Shown: positions 1 through 10,994 of the stretch, piece by piece
Numbering within the stretch: position 1 is the first letter of the stretch
How the letters are laid out: the number at the start of each line of letters is the position of its first letter
Notes under the pieces: model-generated
What the model was told of the DNA's origin: nothing
The model's database searches: none
What the model saw: the letters and a program-made list of their open reading frames with translations, nothing else
Position numbers and translations under genes: made by a program
Source: Ensifer sp. Root278
Lineage (GTDB): Bacteria; Pseudomonadota; Alphaproteobacteria; Rhizobiales; Rhizobiaceae
Reading direction: 5' to 3'
DNA: 64,000 bases
Assembly: GCF_001429285.1 (NCBI RefSeq)
Contig: NZ_LMJJ01000043.1
Location: 226,184 to 290,183, forward strand

Positions 1-1119
1 GCGGGCGCGAGCGTGCTGCCGATCCACCCCGGAACACCCTATCCGGCCGCACGCAAGCTCGCGATCGGCGCCGGTTGCGATCGGCTGTTCTATAACAGCC
101 TGACGGCCGAAGTTCTCGGGGAAGCCGAGGACGCTTCGCCGCAGGGAACGCTGCTGCAGATGAGTTCCGGCACGACAGGCGCGCCGAAGTGCATCGCGCG
201 CAGCTGGCAGGAGATCGGCGCCGAAATCGAAAGCTATGTTCGCACGTTCCGCGAGCCGGAGGACATGACGCCGGTCATCGCCTGCCCGACCACCCATTCC
301 TACGGGCTGATCTGCGGCATTCTGGTGGCGTTGAGGCGCGGCCAGACGCCCGTGATCGTCAACACCGGGAACCCGAAATATCTGCTGAAGGTGCTGCGCG
401 AAACGGAGCGGCCGTTGCTCTATTCGTCGCCGGCGATCCTGCACACCTTGGCGCGGCTTCTGCCCCAGGGCGAACAGATCCACGCGACGATGACGTCCGG
501 CACCCTGCTCCCCGATCCATGGTTTGCCGATATCCGCGCCAAGAGCCAGTTCATGTTCCAGCAATATGGCTGCTCCGAATCCGGCTGCATCGCCATCAAT
601 CCGGATGTCGCCGCCGCTGGCGACATGGGCTTCGTGCTGCCGCATCTTTCCGCGGAAACGGGCAGCAGTTTCGAAGACGCCGGAGAGATTGTCGTCAGGA
701 ATGGCGATGGCGCGCCGATCCACACGCGTGATCTCGGCTATCGCCGCGCCGACGGCATGCTGGTCTTCGTCTCGCGTCTGGACGACATGATCAATGTTTC
801 CGGCCTCAACGTCTATCCGAAGGACGTGGAGGATGCCGTCATGGCCATGCCCGCGATCACCGATGCGGTCGCCTTCCGCAAGAGCGACCGTTTTGCCGGG
901 GAGCGCGTCGCTCTGCTCTTCAGCGCCGAGGTCCAGGTGGCGCCGCAGGCGGTACGCGAATGGTGCAGCCGCCATCTCGCGGGCCACCAGTTGCCGATGG
1001 AGATCCTGCAGGTCGACGCGGTCCCGCGTCAGGCGAACGGCAAGATCAGCCGTCGCGATGTCGCGGCCCGCCATATGGCAGGGGAGTTCAACAGGCCGAT
1101 GGCGGGAGCTGCATCATGA
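1..1119 (+). CDS. asbC: AMP-forming ligase, AsbC-like (5' end outside window)
   Basis: Adenylate-forming enzyme. The reading frame is already open at base 1, so the true start lies upstream. About 372 residues are visible and roughly 40 are probably missing. Core motifs appear in the right order: SSGTTGAPK (phosphate loop), YGCSESG, TRDLGY, RLDDMINVSGLNVYPKD and NGKIS with the C-terminal lysine. The stop codon overlaps the start of an acyl-carrier-protein gene (ATGA), and a clear AsbF follows. By analogy with Bacillus petrobactin synthesis (known for the family), it should activate 3,4-dihydroxybenzoate and load it on the carrier protein. The assignment rests mainly on these neighbours; the fold itself is certain. 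Confidence 0.82.
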   Translation, partial: AGASVLPIHPGTPYPAARKLAIGAGCDRLFYNSLTAEVLGEAEDASPQGTLLQMSSGTTGAPKCIARSWQEIGAEIESYVRTFREPEDMTPVIACPTTHSYGLICGILVALRRGQTPVIVNTGNPKYLLKVLRETERPLLYSSPAILHTLARLLPQGEQIHATMTSGTLLPDPWFADIRAKSQFMFQQYGCSESGCIAINPDVAAAGDMGFVLPHLSAETGSSFEDAGEIVVRNGDGAPIHTRDLGYRRADGMLVFVSRLDDMINVSGLNVYPKDVEDAVMAMPAITDAVAFRKSDRFAGERVALLFSAEVQVAPQAVREWCSRHLAGHQLPMEILQVDAVPRQANGKISRRDVAARHMAGEFNRPMAGAAS

Positions 1120-2408
1120 GCGAGAACGAAATCCTGGCGGCGATCGAGACCGTTCTCATCGAAAAGATGGCACATGGGCACATGGAGGGGTTCGGCCCGG
1201 ATGCCCGCCTCAACGAAGACCTCTATCTCGATTCCGTCCTGATCCTGGAGATCTTCCTCAATCTCGAGCTCGAATACGGACTTTCCGTGCCGGAAGAGGC
1301 GATCGCAAAACAGGAGATCGTGACGGTCGGCGATCTCGTCTCGCTCTATCTGCCGAGGACAACGGGTACCGTCGTTCCCGCCTTTCCGCTCACAGGCGGG
1401 ACGACCGACGAGGGTGTCCATGGCGAAGCCTATTATGACATCAAGGTGCATTGCTTCGTCAGTTGCGTCTCCGATGGCTTGAAGCGAAACGGGCTGGACC
1501 AGCGGCCGTTCTATTTCGGTGTCTGGGATGCGAAGTTCGCGGTCAGCGACCGCTTCGAGCTTCTCTATCACGCACCCGACATTACCCAGGAATTCTTCCG
1601 CGGCTGGTTCGAGCGGCTCTACGGTGTCTCCTTCGTCGAATGGTACGATCCGGAGCGCACCAAGCTCGACAACCTCGCAGTGCTCACCGGTCTTCTCAAA
1701 CAGCGCAGCGAAACCGGCTCGGTCATGGTCATGCTCGATATGTTCCATCTGCCGGAGCGCGAGAACAAGTTTAATCAGAACCCGTTTCCGCACTATCTCA
1801 TGCTGCAGGAGACCGCCGATCCCGAGACCTGGTTCGTGCATGATCCGGACTATCGCTGGGAAGGCGAGATCGCCAAGGAAAAGGTCATTCACGCGATCCT
1901 GCAGCCGACGGTCGGCGGCGGCTACGTCTTCGATAATGCCGAAGCGCGCGCGCCGCACGCGGAAGACCTGAAGGCCTATTTCGAGGCATGCTTCGTCAGA
2001 GACCGTAATCCGCTTGTCGACGCCGTCCGCGAAATCGTCGCCGCGCACCTCGACGAACGAGACGGGCTTATGCTCTCGAATCTTGGCGCCGCGGTGCGCG
2101 AATTGCCCGTCATCACCATCCGCAAATACGCCTATGAACACGGCTTTGCCTTCTACTGGCGGGCGCTGAAACTACCGGCGGCGGAATTCGAGGGGTGGTG
2201 CGCGGAAATCGAGGCGCTGGTTCAGGCGCTGAAGACCCTGCACTACGCCGTGATGAAACTCGCTCAGACCGGCGATCGGTCCCTGGCGGGACCAGTCCTT
2301 GAGCGTCTCGACGAAGCGGACCGGCTGGAAACAAAGCTTAAAGCCAGGCTCGCTGAGGTCTTCGATCTCTGGTGCGACCTCGTCCTTCCCGCAGAAGTTC
2401 CCCATTGA
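1116..2408 (+). CDS. asbDE: Fused acyl carrier protein and AsbE-like (DUF6005) condensing protein
   Basis: 430 residues. Residues 1-80 form an acyl carrier domain with the phosphopantetheine serine in LYLDSV (Ser40). After a short linker, residues from about 105 on (start IKVHCFVSC) look like the DUF6005/AsbE family, with a Cys near the domain start and the motif YGVSFVEWYD. In Bacillus petrobactin clusters the carrier (AsbD, about 90 aa) and AsbE (about 330 aa) are separate genes, so this is a fusion. The expected role is to carry the activated 3,4-dihydroxybenzoyl group and transfer it to a polyamine amine. ATG 1116 was chosen because it overlaps the previous stop and begins the carrier domain. 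A longer frame upstream is only an overlap with asbC. Confidence 0.8.
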   Translation: MSENEILAAIETVLIEKMAHGHMEGFGPDARLNEDLYLDSVLILEIFLNLELEYGLSVPEEAIAKQEIVTVGDLVSLYLPRTTGTVVPAFPLTGGTTDEGVHGEAYYDIKVHCFVSCVSDGLKRNGLDQRPFYFGVWDAKFAVSDRFELLYHAPDITQEFFRGWFERLYGVSFVEWYDPERTKLDNLAVLTGLLKQRSETGSVMVMLDMFHLPERENKFNQNPFPHYLMLQETADPETWFVHDPDYRWEGEIAKEKVIHAILQPTVGGGYVFDNAEARAPHAEDLKAYFEACFVRDRNPLVDAVREIVAAHLDERDGLMLSNLGAAVRELPVITIRKYAYEHGFAFYWRALKLPAAEFEGWCAEIEALVQALKTLHYAVMKLAQTGDRSLAGPVLERLDEADRLETKLKARLAEVFDLWCDLVLPAEVPH

Positions 2409-2421
2409 AGAGAGTTGCACG

Positions 2422-3267
2422 ATGAGAGTTTCGCTCTGCACCATCACCTTCCGGCATCATCTCATCTCGCTCGATGAGATCGCCGCCTGGGCGGAGGCCA
2501 ACGATTTCCAGGGCATCGAGCTCTGGGGCGCGCATGCGCGCAACCTGGCGCCGCGCTCGGATCGCAACGCCGAATGGCTCGACGGCTACGGCCTGTCCGT
2601 GCCGATGATCAGCGACTACTTGCCGCTTGATGGCGATACGGAAGCGTTGCGGCACAAGACAGTGGAGCTTTGCAGGCTTGCCCGCCGCTGGCGCACCCGC
2701 AAGATCCGCACCTTCGCCGGAAGCCGCGGCAGTCTGGCCGTCGGGGCGGACGAGCGGCAACGGATCGTCGCTCGGCTGAAGGAGATCTGCGAGATCACCG
2801 CCAGCTACGGCATTCAGCTGCTTGTCGAGACGCACCCGAAGACACTGGCCGACACGGCGGCCTCGACCATGCAACTGATCGAAGAGGTCGACCATTCCCA
2901 TTTCGCAGTTAATTTCGACACGCTGCATGTCTGGGAGGGCGGTGACGATCCGGTTGCGGTCCATCGGGCCATGAAGCCGCACATCCGCCACTACCACCTG
3001 AAGAACATCGTTAGCCGGGCGGATCTCACCGTCTTCGAACCGGCCAATGTCTATGCCGCCGCCGGCAACAGGCGCGGCATGACACCCTTGTTCGAGGGAA
3101 CCGTCGACTACGATCGATTCCTCCGGGAGATTTCCGGCGATCCGCTGGCCGATGCGTCGCTGGAGTGGTTCGGCAATGATTGCCTGGACACCCTAAGGCG
3201 CGACCGCAGGCAGGTGCGCCAGGCGATCGAAGGCGGCGAGCGCCCGTTGCTGACGGCAAACGTCTAG
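2422..3267 (+). CDS. asbF: 3-dehydroshikimate dehydratase AsbF
   Basis: 281-residue TIM-barrel protein of the sugar-phosphate isomerase/epimerase type. It closely resembles Bacillus AsbF as I recall it. The matching blocks are SLCTITFRHHLIS at the N-terminus, GIELWGAHARNL, KIRTFAGSRGS, LLVETHPKTL, HYHLKNI, FEPANVYAAAGNR and SLEWFG. AsbF converts 3-dehydroshikimate to 3,4-dihydroxybenzoate, the catechol unit of petrobactin. Glu and His residues in VETHP, HYH and LEWFG fit the metal site. The gene starts 13 bases after asbDE behind an AGAG ribosome site, so it is the last gene of the operon. This is the strongest evidence that the left edge is a petrobactin-type cluster. Confidence 0.88.
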   Translation: MRVSLCTITFRHHLISLDEIAAWAEANDFQGIELWGAHARNLAPRSDRNAEWLDGYGLSVPMISDYLPLDGDTEALRHKTVELCRLARRWRTRKIRTFAGSRGSLAVGADERQRIVARLKEICEITASYGIQLLVETHPKTLADTAASTMQLIEEVDHSHFAVNFDTLHVWEGGDDPVAVHRAMKPHIRHYHLKNIVSRADLTVFEPANVYAAAGNRRGMTPLFEGTVDYDRFLREISGDPLADASLEWFGNDCLDTLRRDRRQVRQAIEGGERPLLTANV

Positions 3268-3324
3268 GAACGTGTGCAGAAAAGCCTTCGCGGCGGACTC
3301 GGCAGTCCGGCACGAAAGTGAGTA

Positions 3325-3358
3325 GAACACCGCGCTTTAATCGAACAGCGCGGTGTTC
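3325..3358. terminator. Bidirectional hairpin between asbF and acdS
   Basis: A perfect 12-bp inverted repeat (GAACACCGCGCT / AGCGCGGTGTTC) with a 10-base loop lies between two convergent genes. There is no clear T-run on either side, so it is inferred to end both transcripts from its position and strength. Confidence 0.6.
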
Positions 3359-3385
3359 GATGGAGAAGGGCGAAAGTCGGCTGTG

Positions 3386-4405
3386 TCAGCCGTCCTTGTA
3401 GTAGTAGCTGTAGCCGTTGAGCGCCGGCGCGCCGCCAAGATGAGCGTAGAGGACGCGGGATCCTTCGGGGAAGAAGCCCTTGCGGGTGAGATCGATCATC
3501 CCCTGCATGGATTTACCCTCATAGACCGGATCGGTGATCATCGCTTCGGTGCGGGCCGCAAGCCGGATCGCCGCGTTCGTTTCCTCGGATGGTACGCCAT
3601 AGGCGGGGTAGGCGTAATCGGGATTGATGACGATCTCGTTTTCGCGGATCGCCCGGTTGAGCCCGACCAATTCGGCTGTGGAATCGACGATGTTGCGGAC
3701 CTGGGCGCGGGTTTGCTCGAGCGTGCCCGATGCGTCGATGCCGATCACCCGCTCGGCCCGGTCCTGCGCCGCAAAACCGACGATCATGCCGCCCTGGGTC
3801 GAACCGGTGACCACGCAGACGACGATGTAATCGAAGGTGAAGCCGAGTTCCTTCTCCTGTTCCGCGACCTCTTCGGCAAAACCGACATAGCCGAGCGCGC
3901 CATATTTGTGCACCGAGGCGCCGGCCGGAATCGGATAGGGTTTGCCGCCCGCATCCTTCACCGACTGGATCGCGTCCTCCCAGCTCTTGCGGATGCCGAT
4001 GTCGAAGCCGTCATCGACCAGCCGGCTGTCCGCCCCCATCAGCCGCGTCATCAGGATGTTGCCGACACGATCATAAACAGCATCATAGTGCGGCACCCAT
4101 TTTTCCTGGATCACCACGCATTTCATGCCGATCTTCGCTGCGGTCGCAGCGACCATGCGGGTGTGGTTCGACTGCACGCCGCCGATCGAGACCAGGGTGT
4201 CAGCGCCGGAGGCGATCGCATCCGGAACGATGTATTCGAGTTTCCGGAGTTTGTTGCCGCCCATGGCAAGACCGGAATTGCAGTCTTCGCGCTTGGCATA
4301 GATCTCGACTTTTCCGCCAAGTGCTGCCGTCAGCCGCGGCAGATGCTCGATCGGCGTCGGGCCGAAGGTGAGCGGGTAGCGTTCGAACTTTTCGAGCAGT
4401 GACAT
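3386..4405 (-). CDS. acdS: 1-aminocyclopropane-1-carboxylate deaminase
   Basis: 339 residues, the usual length. This PLP enzyme cleaves ACC, the plant ethylene precursor, to ammonia and 2-oxobutanoate in the cytoplasm, which lowers plant ethylene. The N-terminus [20 protein letters not shown] is the classic family start. The PLP lysine is Lys52 in [10 protein letters not shown]. The residues that separate true ACC deaminases from D-cysteine desulfhydrases are present: Tyr295-Glu296 ([11 protein letters not shown]) and Leu323 ([13 protein letters not shown]), with numbering one higher than in Pseudomonas. The start at 4405 has GGAGG in front of it. The gene diverges from acdR. Confidence 0.97.
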   Translation of the reverse strand: MSLLEKFERYPLTFGPTPIEHLPRLTAALGGKVEIYAKREDCNSGLAMGGNKLRKLEYIVPDAIASGADTLVSIGGVQSNHTRMVAATAAKIGMKCVVIQEKWVPHYDAVYDRVGNILMTRLMGADSRLVDDGFDIGIRKSWEDAIQSVKDAGGKPYPIPAGASVHKYGALGYVGFAEEVAEQEKELGFTFDYIVVCVVTGSTQGGMIVGFAAQDRAERVIGIDASGTLEQTRAQVRNIVDSTAELVGLNRAIRENEIVINPDYAYPAYGVPSEETNAAIRLAARTEAMITDPVYEGKSMQGMIDLTRKGFFPEGSRVLYAHLGGAPALNGYSYYYKDG

Positions 4406-4549
4406 TGATCCAGGCCTCCGTGTGGAAATTGTAGGCAAAGGATAGGGGAAGATGCGTGAAAGGTGCTCTCTAATTTCCTGTTCTGGTTTTTTGCAGATGA
4501 GATAGAGTTCTCAAACGATTTCGTTGTTCTTCAAGATTGTGGCTCAGAA
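4406..4549. promoter_or_regulatory. acdS-acdR divergent control region
   Basis: 144 bases separate the two start codons, so both promoters lie here. The region is AT-richer than the genes around it. The palindrome AACGA-TT-TCGTT at 4514-4525 is a weak candidate half-operator for AcdR. No convincing sigma-54 or NifA site was found. Confidence 0.4.
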
Positions 4550-5026
4550 ATGAAAGATTCTTCCAACGAAGATTTCGACAGGATCGACATCAAGATCCTG
4601 CGCGCCCTGCAATCAGAGGGCCGGCTGACAAATGCTGACCTGGCCGAGCGGGTGAATGTCAGTCCGGCCACCTGCCACCGGCGGACGCAAAGGCTGTTCG
4701 ACGAGGGTTACATTACCGGCGTTCGGGCGGAAATCGCACCCGCTGCCGTCGGTCTCGGCGCTTTGGTGATGGTCGGCGTGGTGCTCGACCGTTCGACGCC
4801 CGAAAGTTTTGCGGCCTTCGAAGGCGCGGTGATGGAGATGAAGGAAGTGCTCGACTGCAACCTGGTCGCCGGCGATTTCGACTATCTCCTGAAGATCCGC
4901 GTCCGCGACATGGCCGATTTCAACAAACTGCACGGCCTGAAGCTGATCGCCTTGCCCGGAGTGCGCCAGACCCGGACGTTCTTCGTGATGAAGGAAGTCA
5001 AGGAGAACGCGCGGCTGCCGTTCTGA
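4550..5026 (+). CDS. acdR: Lrp/AsnC-family regulator AcdR
   Basis: 158 residues. The N-terminal winged helix-turn-helix is clear: DRIDIKILRALQSEGRLTN, then DLAERVNVSPATCHRR. A RAM-type ligand domain follows (VVAGDFDYLLKIRVRDM-like core and a final block with TRTFFVMKEVKE). Lrp-type regulators divergent from acdS activate it in response to ACC in several Proteobacteria (known for the family). The frame is open further upstream, but ATG 4550 begins the standard Lrp N-terminus, so the extra 29 residues were left out. It ends convergent with an ABC ATPase gene. Confidence 0.9.
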   Translation: MKDSSNEDFDRIDIKILRALQSEGRLTNADLAERVNVSPATCHRRTQRLFDEGYITGVRAEIAPAAVGLGALVMVGVVLDRSTPESFAAFEGAVMEMKEVLDCNLVAGDFDYLLKIRVRDMADFNKLHGLKLIALPGVRQTRTFFVMKEVKENARLPF

Positions 5027-5118
5027 CGGCCGTCATACGGTTGGCCGCCCGCGCAGGAAGGTGCGCGCGGCTCACCTGTCTCGATCGAGAAGGATGCGGC
5101 CGGCTTGACGCAGTCCGC

Positions 5119-6954
<1,836 letters not shown>

Positions 6955-7003
6955 GTCGGCTCCTCCGCCTGTTGCTATGCGTCTTGTCGTTTTCGGTGTC
7001 CGG

Positions 7004-8203
7004 TCAGTCGGGCCAGCGCAGCAGGCCGGCGAAGCGCCGGGCGTTGCGCTCGCTGAGCGAGGTGGCGATGATCTCGTTCGAGGCGCGCGCCTTGTCGAGT
7101 TCCTCGGCAAGGCGGCTTGCGACCACCTTCTCCTGGCCGGGGTGCAGGTTGCACGGGTCGAGATAGAAGTAATTGTGCTCGGCCTCGTGGTCCCGCACGA
7201 TGATCGGCGGTGTGCCGCGGGCGAGCGCGTCGGCGAGATCCCAGGCGGTGATGTGGGCTTCCTGCGGGTCGATGTTGACGCGCAGGCGGTCGAGCGGGTT
7301 GTTGGTCGGATCGGCCTCGACCACCGGCTTGATGCCGGGGCGGCCGCTCAGCGTCTCGTGCCAGAGGTTCAGGTAACCGGTTTCACGCTCACGGATGCCG
7401 GCGTGGTCGCGCTTTTCCCAGGCTTCGAGTGCCGCCATCACGCCCAGCATGCTTTCCTTGCCGACCTTCATGCCGCGGCCGATGCCGAGGTTCTGCAGGA
7501 AGGTGTTGCGCACCAGGTCCTTTTTTCCGGCGACGATGCCCGAAGTCGGGCCACCCAGGAACTTGTGGCCGGAATAGAGCACGATGTCGGCGCCCTCATC
7601 GAGGAAGATGCGCAGATCATATTCCGAGGCCGCGTCGACGATGACCGGCACCCCCTTCGAATGGCAGACCTCGGCAAATTCCTTGAGCCCCAGGAGGCCG
7701 TATTGCACCACATGGTGCGAGACGACGTAGACGGCGCAGGCCGTACGCTCGTTGATCGCGCCCTCCAGATGGTAGCGATAGGCCGATGTCGCCTGGCCGA
7801 CCAGCACCGGCTTGGCGCCGGCGATGCGGATTGCCTGGTCGACGGGCGCGCCGTAGCTCACCACATGGCCCATTTGGATGACGACCTCGTTCTTGAGGCC
7901 GCTGGTGTCGGGCAGGCGCTCGATCGCGGCAAGGTCGCTGCCGGTCATGGTTCCCGAGACGGCAAGGCTGATGCCGGCGGAGCAGGACGCCGTGACGAAG
8001 CCGGCTTCGGCACCCGTCAGCCGCGCGATCACGGGGCTCACCTTGCGCTGCAGGTCGTTGATCTCGACGAATTGCGGCAGTATGCCTGTCATCGCGGCGA
8101 TCGCTTCCGGGACCACGATCGATGCGCCGAGCCCGGTCATCGTGCCGGAGACGTTGATAACGGGACGAAGTCCGAGAGCTTCGCGAATGTCACGGTCAGG
8201 CAT
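7004..8203 (-). CDS. SelA-like PLP-dependent enzyme
   Basis: 399 residues, fold-type I PLP enzyme related to L-seryl-tRNA(Sec) selenium transferase, but in a catabolic setting. It starts with [20 protein letters not shown], typical of the SelA-like group. The Schiff-base lysine is in [13 protein letters not shown] and the PLP aspartate in [10 protein letters not shown]. No selenocysteine genes are nearby, so a tRNA role is unlikely. Related proteins act as ammonia-lyases on amino acids or amino sugars (for example D-glucosaminate-6-phosphate). A RidA protein nearby fits release of an enamine/imine. Start 8203 has GGAG six bases upstream; an alternative ATG is at 8215. Substrate unknown. Confidence 0.85.
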   Translation of the reverse strand: MPDRDIREALGLRPVINVSGTMTGLGASIVVPEAIAAMTGILPQFVEINDLQRKVSPVIARLTGAEAGFVTASCSAGISLAVSGTMTGSDLAAIERLPDTSGLKNEVVIQMGHVVSYGAPVDQAIRIAGAKPVLVGQATSAYRYHLEGAINERTACAVYVVSHHVVQYGLLGLKEFAEVCHSKGVPVIVDAASEYDLRIFLDEGADIVLYSGHKFLGGPTSGIVAGKKDLVRNTFLQNLGIGRGMKVGKESMLGVMAALEAWEKRDHAGIRERETGYLNLWHETLSGRPGIKPVVEADPTNNPLDRLRVNIDPQEAHITAWDLADALARGTPPIIVRDHEAEHNYFYLDPCNLHPGQEKVVASRLAEELDKARASNEIIATSLSERNARRFAGLLRWPD

Positions 8204-8260
8204 AGTGGTCTCCATGTGATTTTTTGGCAGGCGATTTTCTGGCAGGCGAAACGGATAGAC

Positions 8261-8280
8261 TATTCCGTTTTCGCGGAATA
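8261..8280. promoter_or_regulatory. Candidate IclR operator
   Basis: Perfect inverted repeat TATTCCG-N6-CGGAATA between the divergent SelA-like gene (start 8203) and the IclR gene (start 8408). The TATTCC half-site recurs inverted in front of the binding-protein gene at 14467-14508. Function is inferred from position. Confidence 0.5.
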
Positions 8281-8407
8281 TCTACCATAGTAATGAAGTA
8301 TGGGTGAGGCCTTCCGCCATCTGTCGCGGCCGCCATCGAGGGCGCGGCAGCAGCGGGACCCGACACTTTCCCGGCAGGCGCAATTCGAGCCGCGCAGGAG
8401 TTGAGCA

Positions 8408-9226
8408 GTGGACAAGACGATGACCGGCGTCGAGCCGAACGAGGACATAGAAACGACCGGCAAGCCGCGCCGTTCGCGCGTGAGCGGTATGGACCGCGCC
8501 TTGCAGGTGCTCGATTTCCTTTACGAGACGGGTTCCCCGAGCGGCGTCTACGCGATTGCCAAGGCAGTCGGCGCGCCGCTGTCGACGGCCTATGTGATTG
8601 TCGACGACATGGTCGAGAAGAACCTGCTCAGCCGCGATGCCGATGGGCTCGTCTGGCTTGGCGACCGGCTCTATCATTATGGCCTCGCCTATGCCCGTTC
8701 GCTCGATTTCCTCGGCGTTGCCACCCGCGAGATGCATGACCTTGGTCGGGAAGTGTCCGAAACGATCCAGCTTTGCGGTCGCGACGGCGACTACATGCAG
8801 GTGCTCGCCATGGCCGACGGTCCCGGCCATTTCCAGGTGACCTCGCGCGTCGGTACCCGTGTGCCGCTCAACTGGACGGCATCCGGTCGCCTGCTCGTCG
8901 GCCATCTGCCGGCCGACGAAAGGCTCGAGCTCTTCCGCCGCTGCGCCCGCACCTCGCCGACCGGCCGCGCCGACATCGATCCGGCGGCACTTTCCGATCA
9001 GGCCGGCAGCGCGCTTGCAGCAAGGCTGTCTATCCAGGCCGGCGAATCCGATTACGCGGTCGCCTGCGTCGCCGCTCCCATTCTCGACGACAAGGGCAAT
9101 TGCGCCGCGACGATCTCCATCGTTCTGCCCGAGCAGAAGATCGTCGACGACCGGGCGTTCTACGCCGATCACGTCAGGGTATCCGCCGAGCGGATCGAGA
9201 AGATGATGGGCTGGCGCAGCCATTGA
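8408..9226 (+). CDS. IclR-family transcriptional regulator
   Basis: 272 residues. The N-terminal winged helix (VSGMDRALQVLDFLYETGSP, then AIAKAVGAPLSTAYVIVDDM) is followed by an IclR effector domain ending in ACVAAPILDDKGNCAATISI. It sits inside the catabolic island on the opposite strand to its neighbours, which splits them into two leftward units. It most likely controls both units, probably as a repressor that senses the imported compound or a breakdown product. A GTG start at 8408 is preferred because AGGAG lies eight bases before it; ATG 8420 is the alternative. Confidence 0.9.
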   Translation: MDKTMTGVEPNEDIETTGKPRRSRVSGMDRALQVLDFLYETGSPSGVYAIAKAVGAPLSTAYVIVDDMVEKNLLSRDADGLVWLGDRLYHYGLAYARSLDFLGVATREMHDLGREVSETIQLCGRDGDYMQVLAMADGPGHFQVTSRVGTRVPLNWTASGRLLVGHLPADERLELFRRCARTSPTGRADIDPAALSDQAGSALAARLSIQAGESDYAVACVAAPILDDKGNCAATISIVLPEQKIVDDRAFYADHVRVSAERIEKMMGWRSH

Positions 9227-9241
9227 TCCAACCTCCCGTCG

Positions 9242-9757
9242 TTAATCGTGCAGAGCGACGATCGCTTCGATCTCGACGGTGATGTTGCCGGGTAGCGACC
9301 CGAAACCCACCGCCGAGCGCGCATGGCTGCCGGCCTCGCCGAAGACATCCATCATCAGGTCCGAGCAGCCGTTGATGACGCGCGGGTGCTCGGCGAAATC
9401 CGGAACGGCATTGACCATGCCGAGGATCTTGACGATGCGCTTGACCCGCCCGAGGTCGCCCAGTGCATCGTGCATGACGGCAAGCAGGTTGATGCCGGTC
9501 AGCCGGGCGTGATCATAGGCGCTGTCGATATCGACATCGGCGCCCACCTTGCCGGCGTGCAGATGGCCATCGACTTCACGCGGGCCCTGGCCTGAGAGGT
9601 AGAGGATATTGCCTTCGCGCACATGCGTCACGAAATTGGCGATCGGCGGCGGCGCCGGCGGCAGGTTGATGCCGAGGGCCTGAAGCCGTTGATAGGGCGA
9701 GACGGCGGCAGGGCTGTCTTTTTTCTGATCCAGACTGTTCACGCGATGTCCTGTCAT
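9242..9757 (-). CDS. RidA (YjgF/UK114) family protein
   Basis: About 171 residues. The Rid core is clear: ILYLSGQGPREVDG, then AYDHARLTGINLLAVMHDALG, HARSAVGFGSLP and TVEIEAIVAL at the end. The arginine in HARSAV matches the arginine that binds the substrate carboxylate in active RidA. RidA proteins hydrolyse reactive enamine/imine products of PLP enzymes, which fits the SelA-like enzyme nearby. ATG 9757 has no good ribosome site; GTG 9742 has AGGA at good spacing and may be the real start. It follows the amidohydrolase gene by about 22 bases in the same leftward operon. Confidence 0.87.
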   Translation of the reverse strand: MTGHRVNSLDQKKDSPAAVSPYQRLQALGINLPPAPPPIANFVTHVREGNILYLSGQGPREVDGHLHAGKVGADVDIDSAYDHARLTGINLLAVMHDALGDLGRVKRIVKILGMVNAVPDFAEHPRVINGCSDLMMDVFGEAGSHARSAVGFGSLPGNITVEIEAIVALHD

Positions 9758-9779
9758 TTCTGTATTCTGTCGTCTCGAG

Positions 9780-10991
9780 TCAGCGGTAGCCGAAGCCATG
9801 GCTGTGATCGGGGCACTCGATATGCGGCGGCTGGTAGCGGTTGGCCGCGACCACCTCAGCGCCCATGACCGCGTAGCGTGGCTCGAAGAGGCGGTTGAGG
9901 TGCGCCTCCGCCCCAAGGGAATCGAAGACCCGCAGTTCCGAGTCGACGAGGTCGAAGAGGGTGAACTCGGCGCGGGCGCCGACGCTCAGGAGATTGTCCA
10001 TCGGCAGGCGGATCACCGAGGCCGGCGCCTGGGTCACGGCCTCGACCACCTTTTCAAAGGGCATGCCGACGCTGAGCAGCTTCGACATGGTGGTGCCGAG
10101 ATCCCAGACGGACTGGTTCATGCTGCGCAGATGTACGTCGGTGGAGATTGAGAAGGGCAGCAGTCCGCGGGCGATCGCGACTTCCGCGACGCGGAAGGAG
10201 AAGGAGGCGCCGCCATGGCCGATGTCGAGGCGGATGCCTTCGCCGGCGCAACGTTCTGCAAGCTCGAACAGGTCCTCGTCCTCGATGATGCTGGAGCCGG
10301 CCTTGCCGTTGAAGCAGTGGGTGACGATGTCGCCGGGGCCGAGGATCTCCAGCACCTCGTCATAGAGCGCCGGGGGTTCGCCGACATGCACCATCATGGG
10401 GACCTTCAGGATCTTGGCGATCTTCTTACCGAGCTTGACCGGCGTCACGCCCCAGGACCCGGTGATCATATGGCTGGCACGAACCTTCAGCCCGACGATG
10501 TGCTCGCGGTTTTCCTGGTAGCAGGCGATGATGCGGTCGATGTCGATCGAGCGGATGTCGGAGAGTTCACTGACGCGGTTGCAGGCGACAAGGCCGATCG
10601 AGCCGAGATTGAGAAACGCCTTGATGCGCTCGCGCGACGGCTCGATGATGTATTCGCGAAAGCCGTGGAAATTGGCTTCGCCGGCGGAACCCGCATCGAC
10701 GATGGTGGTGACGCCGCGCTCCATGCCGCAAAGCTGCGGGCGCACGGAGATGTCGGTGCCGCCATGCCAGACATGGGCGTGCAGGTCGATCCAGCCGGGC
10801 GAGATCCAGGCGCCGTGACCCTCGACGCGACGCACGCTGCCGGATGCGTCCAGGTTCGGGCCGAGGGCCGAGATGCGGCCTCTGCCATCGACGAGTATAT
10901 CGATCGTTTCGGCCGGCGCGTCCACGCCGAAGGCGACGGGTTTCACCTGCCGGATCAGGACCGGACCGGCGTCCTTGGTTGCGTTCGTCAT
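9780..10991 (-). CDS. Amidohydrolase/deacetylase (cog3964 type)
   Basis: 403-residue amidohydrolase-superfamily metalloenzyme. Metal ligands appear in order: HxH in WIDLHAHVW, a candidate carboxylated lysine in GLKVRASH, His in MVHVGEP, His in VTHCFNG and Asp in STDVHLRS. This set fits the cog3964 group, once misannotated as dihydroorotase. Characterised members (Atu3266, Oant2987) hydrolyse (R)-alpha-acyloxy carboxylates such as acetyl-(R)-mandelate (from memory). Here it probably removes an acyl group from the imported compound. It begins four bases after the permease gene and is translated with it. The true substrate cannot be read from sequence. Confidence 0.87.
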   Translation of the reverse strand: MTNATKDAGPVLIRQVKPVAFGVDAPAETIDILVDGRGRISALGPNLDASGSVRRVEGHGAWISPGWIDLHAHVWHGGTDISVRPQLCGMERGVTTIVDAGSAGEANFHGFREYIIEPSRERIKAFLNLGSIGLVACNRVSELSDIRSIDIDRIIACYQENREHIVGLKVRASHMITGSWGVTPVKLGKKIAKILKVPMMVHVGEPPALYDEVLEILGPGDIVTHCFNGKAGSSIIEDEDLFELAERCAGEGIRLDIGHGGASFSFRVAEVAIARGLLPFSISTDVHLRSMNQSVWDLGTTMSKLLSVGMPFEKVVEAVTQAPASVIRLPMDNLLSVGARAEFTLFDLVDSELRVFDSLGAEAHLNRLFEPRYAVMGAEVVAANRYQPPHIECPDHSHGFGYR

Positions 10992-10994
10992 GAC

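Noticed and set aside
1029-2141. 370-residue minus-strand frame opposite asbDE
   Set aside because: The carrier and AsbE-like domains on the plus strand explain the region.
3353-4402. Long plus-strand frame opposite acdS
   Set aside because: acdS is certain on the minus strand; the opposite frame is a by-product of high GC.
4406-4549. Sigma-54/NifA-controlled acdS promoter as in some Mesorhizobium
   Set aside because: No TGGCAC-N5-TTGC element with proper spacing and no TGT-N10-ACA site; an AcdR-type promoter fits better.
7004-8203. Selenocysteine synthase (SelA)
   Set aside because: No selenocysteine machinery nearby and the operon is catabolic; the SelA-like catabolic group fits better.
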